From assembly GCF_013033355.1 (NCBI RefSeq), contig NZ_WQDY01000003.1, positions 186,001-250,000 on the forward strand: a stretch of DNA of 64,000 nt, written 5' to 3'. This document shows positions 1-9,413 of the stretch, piece by piece (within the stretch, counting starts at the first letter, position 1; the number at the start of each line of letters is the position of its first letter). The translations under genes were made by a program, and so were the position numbers. This stretch comes from Ruegeria lacuscaerulensis. Its GTDB lineage: Bacteria; Pseudomonadota; Alphaproteobacteria; Rhodobacterales; Rhodobacteraceae. The notes beneath the pieces are model-generated. The model was not told where the DNA came from and did not search any database. It worked only from the letters and a program-made list of their open reading frames with translations.

Positions 1-657
1 CTGGAACATCGCGAAACCGGTGAAATCCACACCATGACCCTGCGTGAATGGAATGAGGCAGACTGGAAAACCCGTTTTTTCTATCGCCTTTATCGCAATC
101 CGTTCATTCTGGTTCCAGTAGGTGCGTTGTTTACCTATTTCATTCGTTATCGCTGGCCCAAAAACACTGTCCGGTTTGGGGTGGCGGGGGTGGTACTGCA
201 CAACCTGTCGATCGTCGTATTTTTGGGTCTGCTTTACCTCATCGCTGGCGGTACCGGCGTTTTGGTGTGGATTGTGTTCTCATTTCTGGGCGGGATGCTG
301 GGTGTGTTCCTTGTGTACCTCCAGCACAATTTCGAGGACACCTACTGGGACCGCCGTCCCGACCTTGACCCCAAGCTGGCAGCTTTGCATGGTTCCTCTG
401 CGCTGGATTTCGGCTGGTGGTTCGACAATGCTGTCGCTTGCATCACGTTGCACGACATCCATCATTTCAATGCGCGTATCCCATCCTATCGGCTGCGCGA
501 ATGCCACTATAACCTTCCTGCCGAATATACGCCCCGCCGGATCAAGTTCCCCGAGGCCGTCGCGGCACTGAACCTCAAGCTGTGGGACGAGGATGCCAAA
601 CGACTGGTACCGTTCCCAAAGAAGACGCGGACAACAAATCTGGCCCATAGCAGCTAG
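1..657 (+). CDS. Fatty acid desaturase, C-terminal part (5' end outside window)
   Basis: The frame is open from base 1, and the in-frame ATG at 34 is probably internal. About 218 C-terminal residues of a membrane fatty-acid desaturase are visible. They include an HNFEDTYW box (like the HxxFEDTYW region of omega-6/delta-12 desaturases), two to three hydrophobic segments, and a terminal histidine box HDIHHFNARIPSYRL that supplies di-iron ligands. The family introduces double bonds into acyl chains in the inner membrane. The first histidine box must lie upstream of the window. The family call is firm; the exact regiospecificity is not. Confidence 0.88.
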   Translation: MEHRETGEIHTMTLREWNEADWKTRFFYRLYRNPFILVPVGALFTYFIRYRWPKNTVRFGVAGVVLHNLSIVVFLGLLYLIAGGTGVLVWIVFSFLGGMLGVFLVYLQHNFEDTYWDRRPDLDPKLAALHGSSALDFGWWFDNAVACITLHDIHHFNARIPSYRLRECHYNLPAEYTPRRIKFPEAVAALNLKLWDEDAKRLVPFPKKTRTTNLAHSS

Positions 658-681
658 CGTATAGATCATATTCGCTTGCGG

Positions 682-708
682 AATTGTATATTCTGTGTAT
701 ATACAATT
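682..708. promoter_or_regulatory. Perfect 9-bp inverted repeat upstream of the H1-like gene
   Basis: AATTGTATA (682-690) is repeated as its exact reverse complement TATACAATT (700-708), with 9 bases between. It lies 28 bp before the start of the H1-like gene in an AT-rich patch of otherwise GC-rich DNA. It could be an operator overlapping the promoter. No T-tract follows, so it is unlikely to be a terminator. The binding protein is unknown. Confidence 0.45.
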
Positions 709-735
709 TATTGGGCGATGAAGAAAGGACAAAGA

Positions 736-1311
736 ATGACCGCAGTGACCAATGTCAAAGGTGTAGGCGAAGCGTTGGGAAAAGCGCTTGTAGCCAATGG
801 CTTCAAAACAGCCGAAGCCATTGCCAAGGCAAACCCCGCTGATCTGGTCAAGGTCCCGCGAATTGGGGCGGCGCGCGCTCCTTTGTTGATTGCCGCCGCG
901 AAAGAGGCGGTGTCGTCCAAACCTGCAACCAAACCAACTGCAAAACCTGCAGCCCGCCGGACGGCCGTACGCAAACCGGCCCCGCGTAAACCTGCGGCTC
1001 GCAAGACCGTGGCCGCTGCCGCCGCCGAAAAACGTGCGCAAGACGCGGCGCGTAAAGCGACCGAGGAGAAAGCAGCAGCAGAAGCTGCCGAAGCAAAGGC
1101 AAAGAAAAAGGCCAAAGCTAAGGCCAAGGCTGAAAAAGCGGCGAAGAAACGGGCAGAGATGGAAGCCGTGTTTTCGAAAGCCAAGGATAAGGTGAAGGCC
1201 AAGACGAAGAAGGGCAAAAAGTCCAAAAAGGACGACAAAGCCAAAGACAGTAAGAAAAAAGATGACAAGAAGAGCGGCAAGAAAAAGGATAAGAAAAAGG
1301 CGAAGAAGTAA
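736..1311 (+). CDS. Histone H1-like, helix-hairpin-helix + Lys/Ala-rich DNA-binding protein
   Basis: This is a 191-residue protein. Residues 1-60 form a helix-hairpin-helix-like module (NVKGVGEALGKALVANGF, then KVPRIGAARAPLL). The remaining ~130 residues are Lys/Ala/Pro-rich with KPAARK-, KAKAKAKAEKAAKK- and KKDDKK-type repeats, like bacterial H1/HC1-type tails. The likely role is DNA binding or nucleoid compaction; this is inferred from composition. The ATG at 736 is chosen because AAAGGAC sits 5 bases upstream and the HhH module begins there; an in-frame TTG at 676 has no such support. A perfect dyad precedes it and a terminator follows. Confidence 0.8.
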   Translation: MTAVTNVKGVGEALGKALVANGFKTAEAIAKANPADLVKVPRIGAARAPLLIAAAKEAVSSKPATKPTAKPAARRTAVRKPAPRKPAARKTVAAAAAEKRAQDAARKATEEKAAAEAAEAKAKKKAKAKAKAEKAAKKRAEMEAVFSKAKDKVKAKTKKGKKSKKDDKAKDSKKKDDKKSGKKKDKKKAKK

Positions 1312-1338
1312 GACCTCTTCGCCCTTTGATCTTGTTGT

Positions 1339-1366
1339 AACCGGCGGCTGCGGCGCGCCGGTTTTC
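1339..1366 (+). terminator. Rho-independent terminator after the H1-like gene
   Basis: AACCGGCG (1339-1346) pairs with CGCCGGTT (1356-1363) across a 9-base loop, followed by TTC and a T-rich run. It separates the H1-like gene from the convergent serS, whose stop is at 1367-1369. Confidence 0.65.
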
Positions 1367-2659
1367 TTATGCCAGCGTTCCGTCCGTTTGCAGCGTCAGC
1401 TTGCCGCCAAGATAGGGGGAGAGCACCTCGGGCAGGGTGACGGTGCCATCGGCGTTCTGCCCGTTTTCCAGCACCGCAATCAGGCAACGCCCGACCGCCA
1501 GACCCGAACCGTTCAGCGTGTGAACATATTCCGGCTTACCGCCGCCTTCGGGACGGAATCGTGCGTTCATGCGGCGCGCCTGAAAATCACCACAGGTCGA
1601 AACCGAGCTGATCTCACGATACGTGTTCTGACCGGGCAGCCACGCTTCGATGTCATAGGTGCGGCGCGCGCCAAAGCCCATGTCGCCGGTGCACAGGATC
1701 ACGGTGCGATAGGGCACGCCCAGTTTCTCCAAAATGCCCTCGGCGCAGCGCAGCATGCGTTTCTGCTCGTCGTCCGAATTGTCCGGATGCGTGACCGAGA
1801 CCATCTCGACCTTTTCGAACTGGTGCTGGCGCAGCATGCCGCGTGTGTCTTTGCCCGCGCTGCCAGCCTCGGACCGGAAGCACAGGGAATGCGCGGTATA
1901 GCGGCGGGGCAGGTAGCTTTCCTCGATCATTGTGTCGTTGACGATATTGGTCAGCGAAACCTCGGACGTCGGTATCAGCCACCAGCCTTCGCGGGTCTGA
2001 TAGCTGTCCTCTCCGAATTTCGGCAATTGGCCGGTGCCCTGCATCATTTCCGACAGAACCAGTACGGGGCCGTTCACCTCGGTCAGTTCGTTTTCATTGA
2101 TATGTGTGTCCAGCATGAACTGCGCCAACGCGCGGTGGATGCGGGCGACGCCGCCGGACAGCAGCACAAAACGCGAGCCGGACAGTTTAGCGGCGGTTTC
2201 AAAATCCATACCGGTCTGAACGGCGTCGATCTCAAAATGCTCTTTCGGGTTAAAGTCCAGCTCGCGCGGGTTGCCCCAGCGGTTGACCTCGACATTGTCG
2301 TTTTCATCCGCGCCTTCGGGCACGTCCTCGGCGGGCAGGTTGGCGATGCGGATTAGTTGATCCGCAAGCAGAGCGTCCAGGTCCTTGGCCTCGGTCTGCA
2401 TTTGGGCGATCTCGGCCTTTTTCTCGGCTACCAGCGCGCGCAGGCGTTCGAACTCGGCCTCATCACCGCGCGCTTTGGCAGCACCGACCTCTTTGCTGGC
2501 CTTGTTCTGTTCGGCCTGTGCGGTCTCAGCGGCCAAAATTTTAGCGCGGCGGCTTTCGTCCAACCGCAGCAGGTCCGACGACACCGGCGCGTCCCCACGG
2601 CGCGCAAGGGCGGCGTCGAAGGCGGCAGGGTTTTCGCGAATGGCGCGGATGTCGTGCAT
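1367..2659 (-). CDS. serS: Seryl-tRNA synthetase
   Basis: A class II aminoacyl-tRNA synthetase of 430 residues, the normal length, which charges tRNA-Ser (and tRNA-Sec where present). The N-terminal ~100 residues are a Glu/Ala/Lys-rich antiparallel coiled-coil arm that contacts the tRNA. The catalytic domain shows motif 2 ([20 protein letters not shown]) and motif 3 ([20 protein letters not shown]). The start is [11 protein letters not shown], typical of SerS. The gene is cytoplasmic and essential, and convergent with the H1-like gene. Confidence 0.98.
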   Translation of the reverse strand: MHDIRAIRENPAAFDAALARRGDAPVSSDLLRLDESRRAKILAAETAQAEQNKASKEVGAAKARGDEAEFERLRALVAEKKAEIAQMQTEAKDLDALLADQLIRIANLPAEDVPEGADENDNVEVNRWGNPRELDFNPKEHFEIDAVQTGMDFETAAKLSGSRFVLLSGGVARIHRALAQFMLDTHINENELTEVNGPVLVLSEMMQGTGQLPKFGEDSYQTREGWWLIPTSEVSLTNIVNDTMIEESYLPRRYTAHSLCFRSEAGSAGKDTRGMLRQHQFEKVEMVSVTHPDNSDDEQKRMLRCAEGILEKLGVPYRTVILCTGDMGFGARRTYDIEAWLPGQNTYREISSVSTCGDFQARRMNARFRPEGGGKPEYVHTLNGSGLAVGRCLIAVLENGQNADGTVTLPEVLSPYLGGKLTLQTDGTLA

Positions 2660-2731
2660 GTCTCAGATCCTTGAATGCGTGAATCACTGAGACCGCTTAT
2701 GCACCATCTGAACCGCAGGGTGTAGCACCGG

Positions 2732-4393
2732 TTACGACTTATCCGCGCCCTCGTGGGATTCATGCGCCAGATGGCCATCCCATTCTTCGACCGGGATCTT
2801 GGGTTCGGGTGGATCAGCCATGTAAGATGGGGTCATGATCTGTACTCCGTTTTCATTAAAAACGGCCACGATATTGCGGTGCAGGTCGGATCGGATCTTG
2901 GGAATGATGCTGCCCCGCGTGCTATAGCCGTTGATCTGGTAATTGATCGCGTAATCGGCCAAAGCCGTCCACAAAACAAAGGGTTCGGGCTTGGCTTTGA
3001 TCCCTTTGGTTCGGCGGGCGGCCTCGATCAGCATGGCCTCGACCTTTTCGGGCGGTTCTTCATATCCGATGCCGACGGTGGTGTGCAGCAGCAGCCCGCT
3101 GCCATCGGTTTTCTTTGAGAAATTCACCACGTCCGAGTTCATCAGCTGCGCGTTGGGGATCGAGATCAGTTCGTTCTTGATGGATTTCAGATGTGTCTCC
3201 ATCAGCTTGATCTGAACCACGTCGCCAATGTGGTCGCCAATCTGAATGCGATCCCCGATTGAGGTCGAGCGGCGGTAAATGACGAACAGCCCGGCCAGCA
3301 TGTTCGACACGACCGAGTTCGCACCTAGTGACAGCATCGCGCCTACAAGAATGGTCAAGCCTTGAAAAGCAGCGGAATCTGATCCCGGAATGTAAGGAAC
3401 GGCAAAGACCAGCGCGATCAGGATGACGACGACGCGTGCGATGTTGAAAGTTGGACTCACCCAGTGTTTTTCAAAATCCCCCAGATCGAATGACCCGGCC
3501 TCGACGGCGTCAAAGAACACTCGCATGCCCCGAATGATATAAAGCGTGACCCAGCTGATTAGACCCAGCATGATCAAGTTGGGTATGTAACTAAGGATGC
3601 CCTTGAAGATCAGTAGAACAGGCTCAGTCAGGTAAGTCAGCAGAAGCTGCGCAAAGTACCGGGTTTCTGCAAAGGCGAGCAGGACGAAGGACAGATAATA
3701 GTAGAAACCCAGAAAGAAGATCACCAGCAGAACGAAATTCAGGCCATATCGAACCAGTGCGGCAATTGCTTCAGCCTGAACGCTTTTGGCGGTGGCAGTC
3801 TCCACGTCCTTCAGATGCCGTTGTACGAATTTCAGCGTCTTGCGTCTGATCCTGCGATGCAGCCAAAGGATTATTGCAACAAAGATAGCAAAGCCGATTG
3901 TCCATGCGGTGGCTTCGATCGCTCCGGAAACTCGCGCTTGATCAGTTCGATTGGACCTGTAGGCCTGGATCGCTTGCTCAATGGCCTCGCCATGGAGAAA
4001 ACCGAGAACTTCCAGTTCAATTTGCTCCAGTTCCGCGTCGGCGACTGTCACAACCGATACCGACAGTCCGTCGACCAGTATGCGTGTGCCGAGTTCAGTA
4101 TCCTCATAAGTGATTGTGACTTCGAGGCTATCCGAAGCTTCGGCCGCTTCTATTATTTTTTCCTGTACTGCTTCGGCGCGTTCCGATGCTGGTAGTGCAC
4201 TGGAACCACGTAAGAAAAACAGAGTATCACCGTCCACGATAACGGGTGCTTTGAAAGTCTCGGATTGTTCTTCATTTTCGACAGGGACTTCGACCGTTTC
4301 CTGACCAGAAGCAGGCGCCGCACAAAGGCAAACCCATACTGTCGTGACTAGTATCTGGAGTAGCAATCCCAGTTTCAGATGAATGTGCGCCAT
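2732..4393 (-). CDS. MscS-family mechanosensitive ion channel
   Basis: A 553-residue inner-membrane protein. A signal peptide (residues ~1-30, cleavage near PASGQ) is followed by a ~120-residue periplasmic part, then about five membrane segments. Next comes the MscS core: a pore helix rich in Gly/Ala (ILVGAMLSLGANSVVSNMLAG) and a beta domain starting GDRIQIGDHIGDVVQI. It is longer than E. coli MscS (286 aa), as for large MscS homologues with a periplasmic domain. The expected role is release of solutes under hypo-osmotic shock. It lies upstream of serS in the same orientation with a 72-bp gap. Confidence 0.92.
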   Translation of the reverse strand: MAHIHLKLGLLLQILVTTVWVCLCAAPASGQETVEVPVENEEQSETFKAPVIVDGDTLFFLRGSSALPASERAEAVQEKIIEAAEASDSLEVTITYEDTELGTRILVDGLSVSVVTVADAELEQIELEVLGFLHGEAIEQAIQAYRSNRTDQARVSGAIEATAWTIGFAIFVAIILWLHRRIRRKTLKFVQRHLKDVETATAKSVQAEAIAALVRYGLNFVLLVIFFLGFYYYLSFVLLAFAETRYFAQLLLTYLTEPVLLIFKGILSYIPNLIMLGLISWVTLYIIRGMRVFFDAVEAGSFDLGDFEKHWVSPTFNIARVVVILIALVFAVPYIPGSDSAAFQGLTILVGAMLSLGANSVVSNMLAGLFVIYRRSTSIGDRIQIGDHIGDVVQIKLMETHLKSIKNELISIPNAQLMNSDVVNFSKKTDGSGLLLHTTVGIGYEEPPEKVEAMLIEAARRTKGIKAKPEPFVLWTALADYAINYQINGYSTRGSIIPKIRSDLHRNIVAVFNENGVQIMTPSYMADPPEPKIPVEEWDGHLAHESHEGADKS

Positions 4394-4595
4394 TGGACCC
4401 CCCGCGGTTCAACTATATCGACGCAAGCGCTTGTTTCTAGGACTTAACTGCAACGCTTGGCCAAATCTTTGCGCATTATCTAAGTTTGGGTGCAAAAACC
4501 TGTACCGCCATTCCTTGCAAACAGTCAGTTCAAAGAATAGGTTCTCGCAAAATTTGCGGGCCTTTCCGCAAACACCAAACCAAAAGGAATATCCC

Positions 4596-4883
4596 ATGGA
4601 AGGTGGCGCAATCGCCCAGTTTCTCCCGCTGATCCTGATCTTTGCGATCATGTATTTCCTGCTGATCCGTCCGCAGCAGAAAAAGATGAAGGAACATCAG
4701 GCCATGGTCGAGGCCGTGCGCCGGGGCGATCAGGTCGTCACCCAAGGTGGTCTGATCGGCAAAGTGTCGAAGGTCAAGGAAGGCGAGAACGAGATTGAGG
4801 TCGAGCTGGCTGAAAACGTCAAGGTCCGTGTTGTCAAATCGACCATCGCTCAGGTTCTGAACAAGACCGAGCCTGCGAAGTAA
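4596..4883 (+). CDS. yajC: Preprotein translocase subunit YajC
   Basis: A 95-residue protein with one N-terminal membrane helix (FLPLILIFAIMYFLLIRPQQKK) and a small cytoplasmic domain carrying the GDQVVTQGGLIGKV signature. YajC joins SecDF in the holotranslocon. Start ATG 4596 is chosen because AAAAGGAA lies 6 bases upstream; the frame is open further 5' but without family similarity. It sits 33 bp before secD, the usual yajC-secD-secF order. Confidence 0.97.
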   Translation: MEGGAIAQFLPLILIFAIMYFLLIRPQQKKMKEHQAMVEAVRRGDQVVTQGGLIGKVSKVKEGENEIEVELAENVKVRVVKSTIAQVLNKTEPAK

Positions 4884-4916
4884 TTTCGCGCGATATCTCG
4901 TTGAAAAGGCAGGGTA

Positions 4917-6578
4917 ATGCTGCAAATTGATACCTGGAAGCGGGTTCTGATCTGGTCGGTCTGCGTGATCGGCCTGCTCATGGCCCTGCCGAATGCGTTC
5001 TACACGCGCGTCGAGCAATCCAACGATGCCAAAGCCGCGATCGAGCTTGGCATCGACACCCCAGACATGCAGGCTGAGGCGGCGCAGTGGCCGAATTGGC
5101 TGCCGTCCTCGCTGGTCAATCTGGGGCTGGACCTGCGCGGCGGCGCGCATCTTTTGGCCGAGGTCAAGGTTCAGGACGTCTACGAATCCCGCATGGATGC
5201 CATGTGGCCGGAAATCCGCGACGCTTTGCGCGATGAGCGGGCTACGGTTGGCACGATCCGCCGTCAGGACTCGGCCCCTGACGAGATTCGCGTGCGCATA
5301 AGCCAGCCCGAGGGGATGGCCCGTGCTCTTGAGGTCGTGCGCGGTTTGGCCCGTCAGGTCCAGACGCTTTCGGGCGTCGGCGCGACGGATATCGAAGCCC
5401 GCGCCGAGGGCGACTCCATCGTTGTGCAACTGTCGGATGCCGAAAAGCTGGCCTCAGACGACCGCACCGTGCGCCAATCGCTTGAGATCATCCGCCGCCG
5501 GATTGACGAAGTTGGCACCCGCGAGCCCACGATTCAACGCCAGGGCGCGGATCGTATCCTGATTCAGGTGCCAGGCATCGGCTCGGCGGGTGAGCTGAAG
5601 GACATCATCGGCACGACCGCCCAACTGACCTTCAATCCCGTCGGCGGTCGCACCACCGACGCAGATGCAACGCCGGGTATCGGGCAGGAAGTTGTGCCCT
5701 CGATTGACGAAGAGGGCGTGTATTACATCATCGACTCGGCCCCTGTTGTAACGGGTGAGGAGCTGGTCGATGCCCAGCCCGCGTTCGACCAGAACGGCCG
5801 CCCGGCAGTCAGCTTCCGGTTCAACACCTCGGGCGCGCGTAAATTCGGCGACTATACGCTGGAAAACATCGGTGCGCCGTTTGCGATTGTGCTGGATGAT
5901 GAGGTGATCTCGGCCCCTGTGATCCAGAGCCACATTCCGGGCGGGTCGGGCATCATCACCGGTAATTTTACCGTCGAGGAAAGCACTAATCTGGCCGTCC
6001 TGCTTCGCGCAGGCGCGCTGCCTGCTGGGTTGGATTTCCTGGAAGAGCGCACCATCGGCCCAGAGCTTGGGCAAGATAGCATCGACGCTGGCAAAGTGGC
6101 GACCATCGTGGCCTTTGTGGCTGTGCTGGTCTTTATGGCGCTCAGCTATGGTTTGTTCGGTATCTTCGCCAATATCGCGTTGATCCTGAACGTCGGGCTG
6201 TTGTTTGGCCTTCTATCACTAATCGGGGCGACGCTGACTCTGCCGGGGATCGCGGGGATCGTGCTGACGGTCGGCATGGCGGTGGATGCCAACGTGCTGA
6301 TCTTTGAACGTATCCGCGAGGAACTGAAATCCGCCCGAGGTCCGGCCCGTGCAATTGAACTGGGTTATGAAAAGGCACTGTCGGCCATTCTGGACGCGAA
6401 CGTCACCACATTCATCACGGCGACGATCCTGTTTGCCATGGGTAGCGGCCCGGTACGCGGCTTTGCCATTACTCTGGGTCTGGGTATCCTCACCTCGGTC
6501 TTCACCGCGATCTTCGTGACGCGCCTGATGATCGTGATGTGGTTCGAACGCCGCCGCCCGAAAACGATCGAGGTTTGA
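4917..6578 (+). CDS. secD: Protein translocase subunit SecD
   Basis: A 553-residue inner-membrane RND-family subunit that uses the proton gradient to help complete protein export at SecYEG. There is one N-terminal membrane helix (~8-28) and the conserved LGLDLRGGAHLL segment at the start of the periplasmic P1 domain. The C-terminal block of five membrane helices from about residue 395 includes GMAVDANVLIFERIREEL, which holds the conserved charged residue of the SecD family. SecF starts 2 bp after its stop, so the two are co-translated. Confidence 0.98.
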   Translation: MLQIDTWKRVLIWSVCVIGLLMALPNAFYTRVEQSNDAKAAIELGIDTPDMQAEAAQWPNWLPSSLVNLGLDLRGGAHLLAEVKVQDVYESRMDAMWPEIRDALRDERATVGTIRRQDSAPDEIRVRISQPEGMARALEVVRGLARQVQTLSGVGATDIEARAEGDSIVVQLSDAEKLASDDRTVRQSLEIIRRRIDEVGTREPTIQRQGADRILIQVPGIGSAGELKDIIGTTAQLTFNPVGGRTTDADATPGIGQEVVPSIDEEGVYYIIDSAPVVTGEELVDAQPAFDQNGRPAVSFRFNTSGARKFGDYTLENIGAPFAIVLDDEVISAPVIQSHIPGGSGIITGNFTVEESTNLAVLLRAGALPAGLDFLEERTIGPELGQDSIDAGKVATIVAFVAVLVFMALSYGLFGIFANIALILNVGLLFGLLSLIGATLTLPGIAGIVLTVGMAVDANVLIFERIREELKSARGPARAIELGYEKALSAILDANVTTFITATILFAMGSGPVRGFAITLGLGILTSVFTAIFVTRLMIVMWFERRRPKTIEV

Positions 6579-6580
6579 TC

Positions 6581-7549
6581 ATGAGACTGAAACTTGTCCC
6601 GCAGGAAACTTCGTTCGATTTCTTCAGCCGCTGGAAGGTCTGGCTGGGCATTTCCGGCCTGATGATGGTCGTGGCCTTCACGTCCTTCATGCTGCAAGGT
6701 CTGAACTTCGGCATCGACTTCCGGGGCGGCACCACGATCCGCACCCAATCCGCGCAAGAGATCGACGTCGGTGCCTATCGCGACGCCATCGCGCCGCTGG
6801 AATTGGGAGATGTCACCATCACCGAGATTTTCGACCCGACCTTTGGCGAGGACGAAAACGTCGCCATGATCCGCATTCAGGCGCAAGCCGACGCCGAGGC
6901 GGTCTCGGCCGCGACGGTAACGGCTGTGGAAGAGGCATTAAAGGCGGCAACCCCCGATATTCAATTCGTGTCGGTCGAATCCGTCGGCCCCAAAGTTTCG
7001 GGTGAGTTGATCCAGACCGCCGTGATCGCCGTTGTCCTCGCGATCGGGGCCGTGCTGGTCTATATCTGGCTACGGTTCGAATGGCAGTTTGCCCTGGGGG
7101 CGGTTGCGGCCCTTGTGCATGACGTGATCCTGACCATCGGCATCTTTTCGGAACTGCAAATCCGCTTCGATCTGGCGATCATCGCCGCTCTGCTTACCAT
7201 CGTGGGCTATTCGCTGAACGACACGGTGGTTGTCTTTGACCGGGTGCGTGAAAACCTGCGGAAGTACAAGAAGAAAGACCTGAAAGAGGTGTTGAACATC
7301 TCGATCAATGAGACCCTCAGCCGGACGGTCATGACCTCGGTCACAACCTTGCTGGCGCTGATCTCGCTTTATGTGCTGGGCGGAGACGTCATCCGTGGCT
7401 TTGTCTTCGCGATGATCTGGGGCGTGATCGTGGGGACGTATTCCTCGGTCTTTGTGGCCTCGACCATCCTGCTGTGGCTGGGTGTCAAACGCGACTGGTC
7501 CAAGCCGTCGAATACGGCGGGCAACCAGTTTGCAAACGTCGACGCCTGA
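6581..7549 (+). CDS. secF: Protein translocase subunit SecF
   Basis: A 322-residue partner of SecD. It shows an N-terminal helix, the SecF signature LNFGIDFRGGTTI, a periplasmic domain and five C-terminal membrane helices, including IVGYSLNDTVVVFDRVREN. Start ATG 6581 follows the secD stop directly. Its 3' end probably overlaps or abuts the TSUP permease gene, extending the operon. Confidence 0.98.
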   Translation: MRLKLVPQETSFDFFSRWKVWLGISGLMMVVAFTSFMLQGLNFGIDFRGGTTIRTQSAQEIDVGAYRDAIAPLELGDVTITEIFDPTFGEDENVAMIRIQAQADAEAVSAATVTAVEEALKAATPDIQFVSVESVGPKVSGELIQTAVIAVVLAIGAVLVYIWLRFEWQFALGAVAALVHDVILTIGIFSELQIRFDLAIIAALLTIVGYSLNDTVVVFDRVRENLRKYKKKDLKEVLNISINETLSRTVMTSVTTLLALISLYVLGGDVIRGFVFAMIWGVIVGTYSSVFVASTILLWLGVKRDWSKPSNTAGNQFANVDA

Positions 7550-8288
7550 TTTTATCGGCCAGTCCCCGGCGGGGCTGGCCGTTATTCTTTTTGCGGCCTT
7601 CCTCAGCGGTATCGTGCGCGGGTTTTCCGGCTTTGGCACCGCTCTGATCTTCTTGCCCATCGCGACACCTTATCTCGGCCCGTTCGGCGCGCTGATCGGC
7701 CTGACCATCATGGACATCTTCGGGCCGCTCCCCAACCTGCGCCGCGCGTGGCGCGAGGTTGAGCGGGGCGATCTGATCCGCCTTGTGGCCGGATGCGCGC
7801 TGATCTTGCCCGTTGGCCTTTGGGTGCTGACGCAGGTCGACCCGGATGTGTTTCGATACGCTGTCAGCCTGTTGGCCCTCGCGATGCTGGCCATCCTGAT
7901 CCTGGGCCTGCGCTACCACGGTCCTGTCGGCCGCGCGATGGTGGTCGGGATCGGCTGCGCGGCGGGGTTCCTGGGCGGAGTAGCGGGCTTGCCAGGCCCC
8001 GCCGTGATCCTGTTCTACATGTCGCGCCCTCTGCCTGTTACCGTCATCCGCGCAACGATCCTGCTATTTCTGTTCGCGTTTGACTTCCTGCTGTTCGGCT
8101 ATCTGACCGGAATGGGCCGCGTAACCCTCGCGGCCGCGCTGCTGGGCCTCATGCTTGCCATCCCCAATCTGATCGGCAACTGGCTGGGCGGGAAATTGTT
8201 CCGCCCCGAATACGAGCGGCTATACCGTGCCGCCGCATATGTTGCGATTGCACTTGCCGCCTTGTCGGGCCTGCCAGTTTGGGGCTAA
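7530..8288 (+). CDS. TSUP-family permease (TauE/SafE-like)
   Basis: About 250 residues with roughly eight hydrophobic segments and the family's N-terminal pattern FLSGIVRGFSGFGTALIF. TSUP (DUF81) proteins are inner-membrane carriers for sulfite, sulfoacetate or other organic anions; the substrate here is unknown. No ATG lies near the expected start. I give TTG 7530, which overlaps the secF end by 20 bp; the frame is open to a TTG at 7452. Translational coupling to secF seems likely. Confidence 0.85.
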   Translation: MQTSTPDFIGQSPAGLAVILFAAFLSGIVRGFSGFGTALIFLPIATPYLGPFGALIGLTIMDIFGPLPNLRRAWREVERGDLIRLVAGCALILPVGLWVLTQVDPDVFRYAVSLLALAMLAILILGLRYHGPVGRAMVVGIGCAAGFLGGVAGLPGPAVILFYMSRPLPVTVIRATILLFLFAFDFLLFGYLTGMGRVTLAAALLGLMLAIPNLIGNWLGGKLFRPEYERLYRAAAYVAIALAALSGLPVWG

Positions 8289-8298
8289 AAACCCCTCT

Positions 8299-8652
8299 AT
8301 GCGCCTTAACGAGATCACCTATACCAACGCCACCCCGATAGACGGCTACGGCCCCGGCTTTTTTCGCATCGGCGGACAGGTCCACGATGGTCCGGTTCTA
8401 ACCGGCCCAAACGGAACAACCGGGTGGAACGGGTATGACGACCAAACACCTCTGCTAAACCTTGCCGATCATATCGACGTGCTGTTCATCGGCACCGGTG
8501 CCGAGCTGACCCATATCTCGGCCACCCTGCGCCGTACGCTCGAAGACGCAGGCATCGGCGTCGAGATCATGAATTCTCCGGCCGCCTGCCGCACCTACAA
8601 TGTGTTGCTTTCTGAGGGTCGCCGTATCGCGATGGCCGCACTCCCTGTCTGA
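8299..8652 (+). CDS. Mth938-like domain protein (NDUFAF3 / DUF498 family)
   Basis: A 117-residue protein matching the Mth938-like family: an N-terminal strand region with a central GYGPGFFRIGG, DVLFIGTGAEL in the middle, and a C-terminal part with TYNVLLSEGRRIA. The mitochondrial relative NDUFAF3 is a complex I assembly factor, and in alphaproteobacteria the gene often sits next to secDF, as here. The start follows the TSUP stop by 10 bp, so it is probably the last gene of the yajC-secDF transcript. A palindromic repeat begins 2 bp after its stop. Confidence 0.87.
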   Translation: MRLNEITYTNATPIDGYGPGFFRIGGQVHDGPVLTGPNGTTGWNGYDDQTPLLNLADHIDVLFIGTGAELTHISATLRRTLEDAGIGVEIMNSPAACRTYNVLLSEGRRIAMAALPV

Positions 8653-8653
8653 A

Positions 8654-8713
8654 GGATCCTCCTTCATCTGGCCATAAATACCTCGGGGAGCGTGAGGGGC
8701 TGGCCCCTCACTC
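8654..8713 (+). repeat. Intergenic copy of a ~60-bp palindromic repeat
   Basis: This 60-base unit is nearly identical to the reverse complement of 30966-31024. Shared blocks include CTTCATCTGGCC, AAATACCTCGGGGAGC and GAGGGGCTGGCCCCTC. It contains the perfect hairpin GTGAGGGG-CTGG-CCCCTCAC (8692-8711). It sits just after the Mth938-like stop and could act as a REP-like or termination element here. The other copy lies inside a coding sequence. Confidence 0.8.
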
Positions 8714-8798
8714 CTGACCTGACCACACAAAGCCACCGTCAAAGCTCTGCGGCAATTCCCACCTTTTGTCCGCCTCCACAATCCGTTAAGCGGGCGCT

Positions 8799-9413
8799 AT
8801 GACACTGACCGTGACCGATCTGGCCATCACCCGTGGCGGCATTCCCGTGCTCGAAGGGCTCAGCTTTACGCTGCCTGCCGGCAAAGCGCTGATCCTGCGT
8901 GGGCCAAACGGAATCGGCAAGACCACTCTTCTGCGTACGCTGGCCGGGCTACAGCCTCCGTTGCAAGGGCGCATTGAAGGGGCCGAGGATCAGATCGCCT
9001 ATGCCTCGCATTCCGACGGGCTGAAACCCACGTTGACGGTTGTTGAGAACCTTAACTTCTGGGCCTCGGTATTTGGAACTCAAGGCATCCAGCCCGCGCT
9101 GGACGCTTTTGCCCTGAATGATCTGGCCGACCGCCACGCGGGCAACCTGTCGGCTGGGCAGAAGCGGCGTCTCGGGCTGGCGCGGATGCTGGTTACGGGG
9201 CGGCCGATCTGGATGCTGGACGAACCGACCGTCTCGCTGGACCAAAACGCGGTGAAGATGTTCGCCGACGCGGTACGCACGCATCTGGGGCAAGGGGGCT
9301 CGGCCCTGATTGCCACCCATATCGACCTCGGCCTGGACGGAGAAGTTCTGGATGTCGGCCCCAACAAGGCCAAACCCAAACCCATCGACGATTTCGACGG
9401 AGGTTTCCTGTGA
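8799..9413 (+). CDS. ccmA: Haem exporter ATP-binding protein CcmA
   Basis: A 204-residue ABC ATPase with Walker [14 protein letters not shown], signature [13 protein letters not shown], Walker B IWMLDEPT and H-loop ATHID. It forms the CcmABCD complex that releases holo-CcmE during cytochrome c maturation. CcmB starts at the GTG overlapping its stop by 4 bp. The length is normal for CcmA. Confidence 0.97.
   Translation: MTLTVTDLAITRGGIPVLEGLSFTLPAGKALILRGPNGIGKTTLLRTLAGLQPPLQGRIEGAEDQIAYASHSDGLKPTLTVVENLNFWASVFGTQGIQPALDAFALNDLADRHAGNLSAGQKRRLGLARMLVTGRPIWMLDEPTVSLDQNAVKMFADAVRTHLGQGGSALIATHIDLGLDGEVLDVGPNKAKPKPIDDFDGGFL

Noticed and set aside
280..1041. Minus-strand frame across the desaturase end and H1-like gene
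   Set aside because: No family match, spans two confident genes and the promoter palindrome.
1262..2356. Plus-strand frame opposite serS
   Set aside because: Antisense to serS; no motif.
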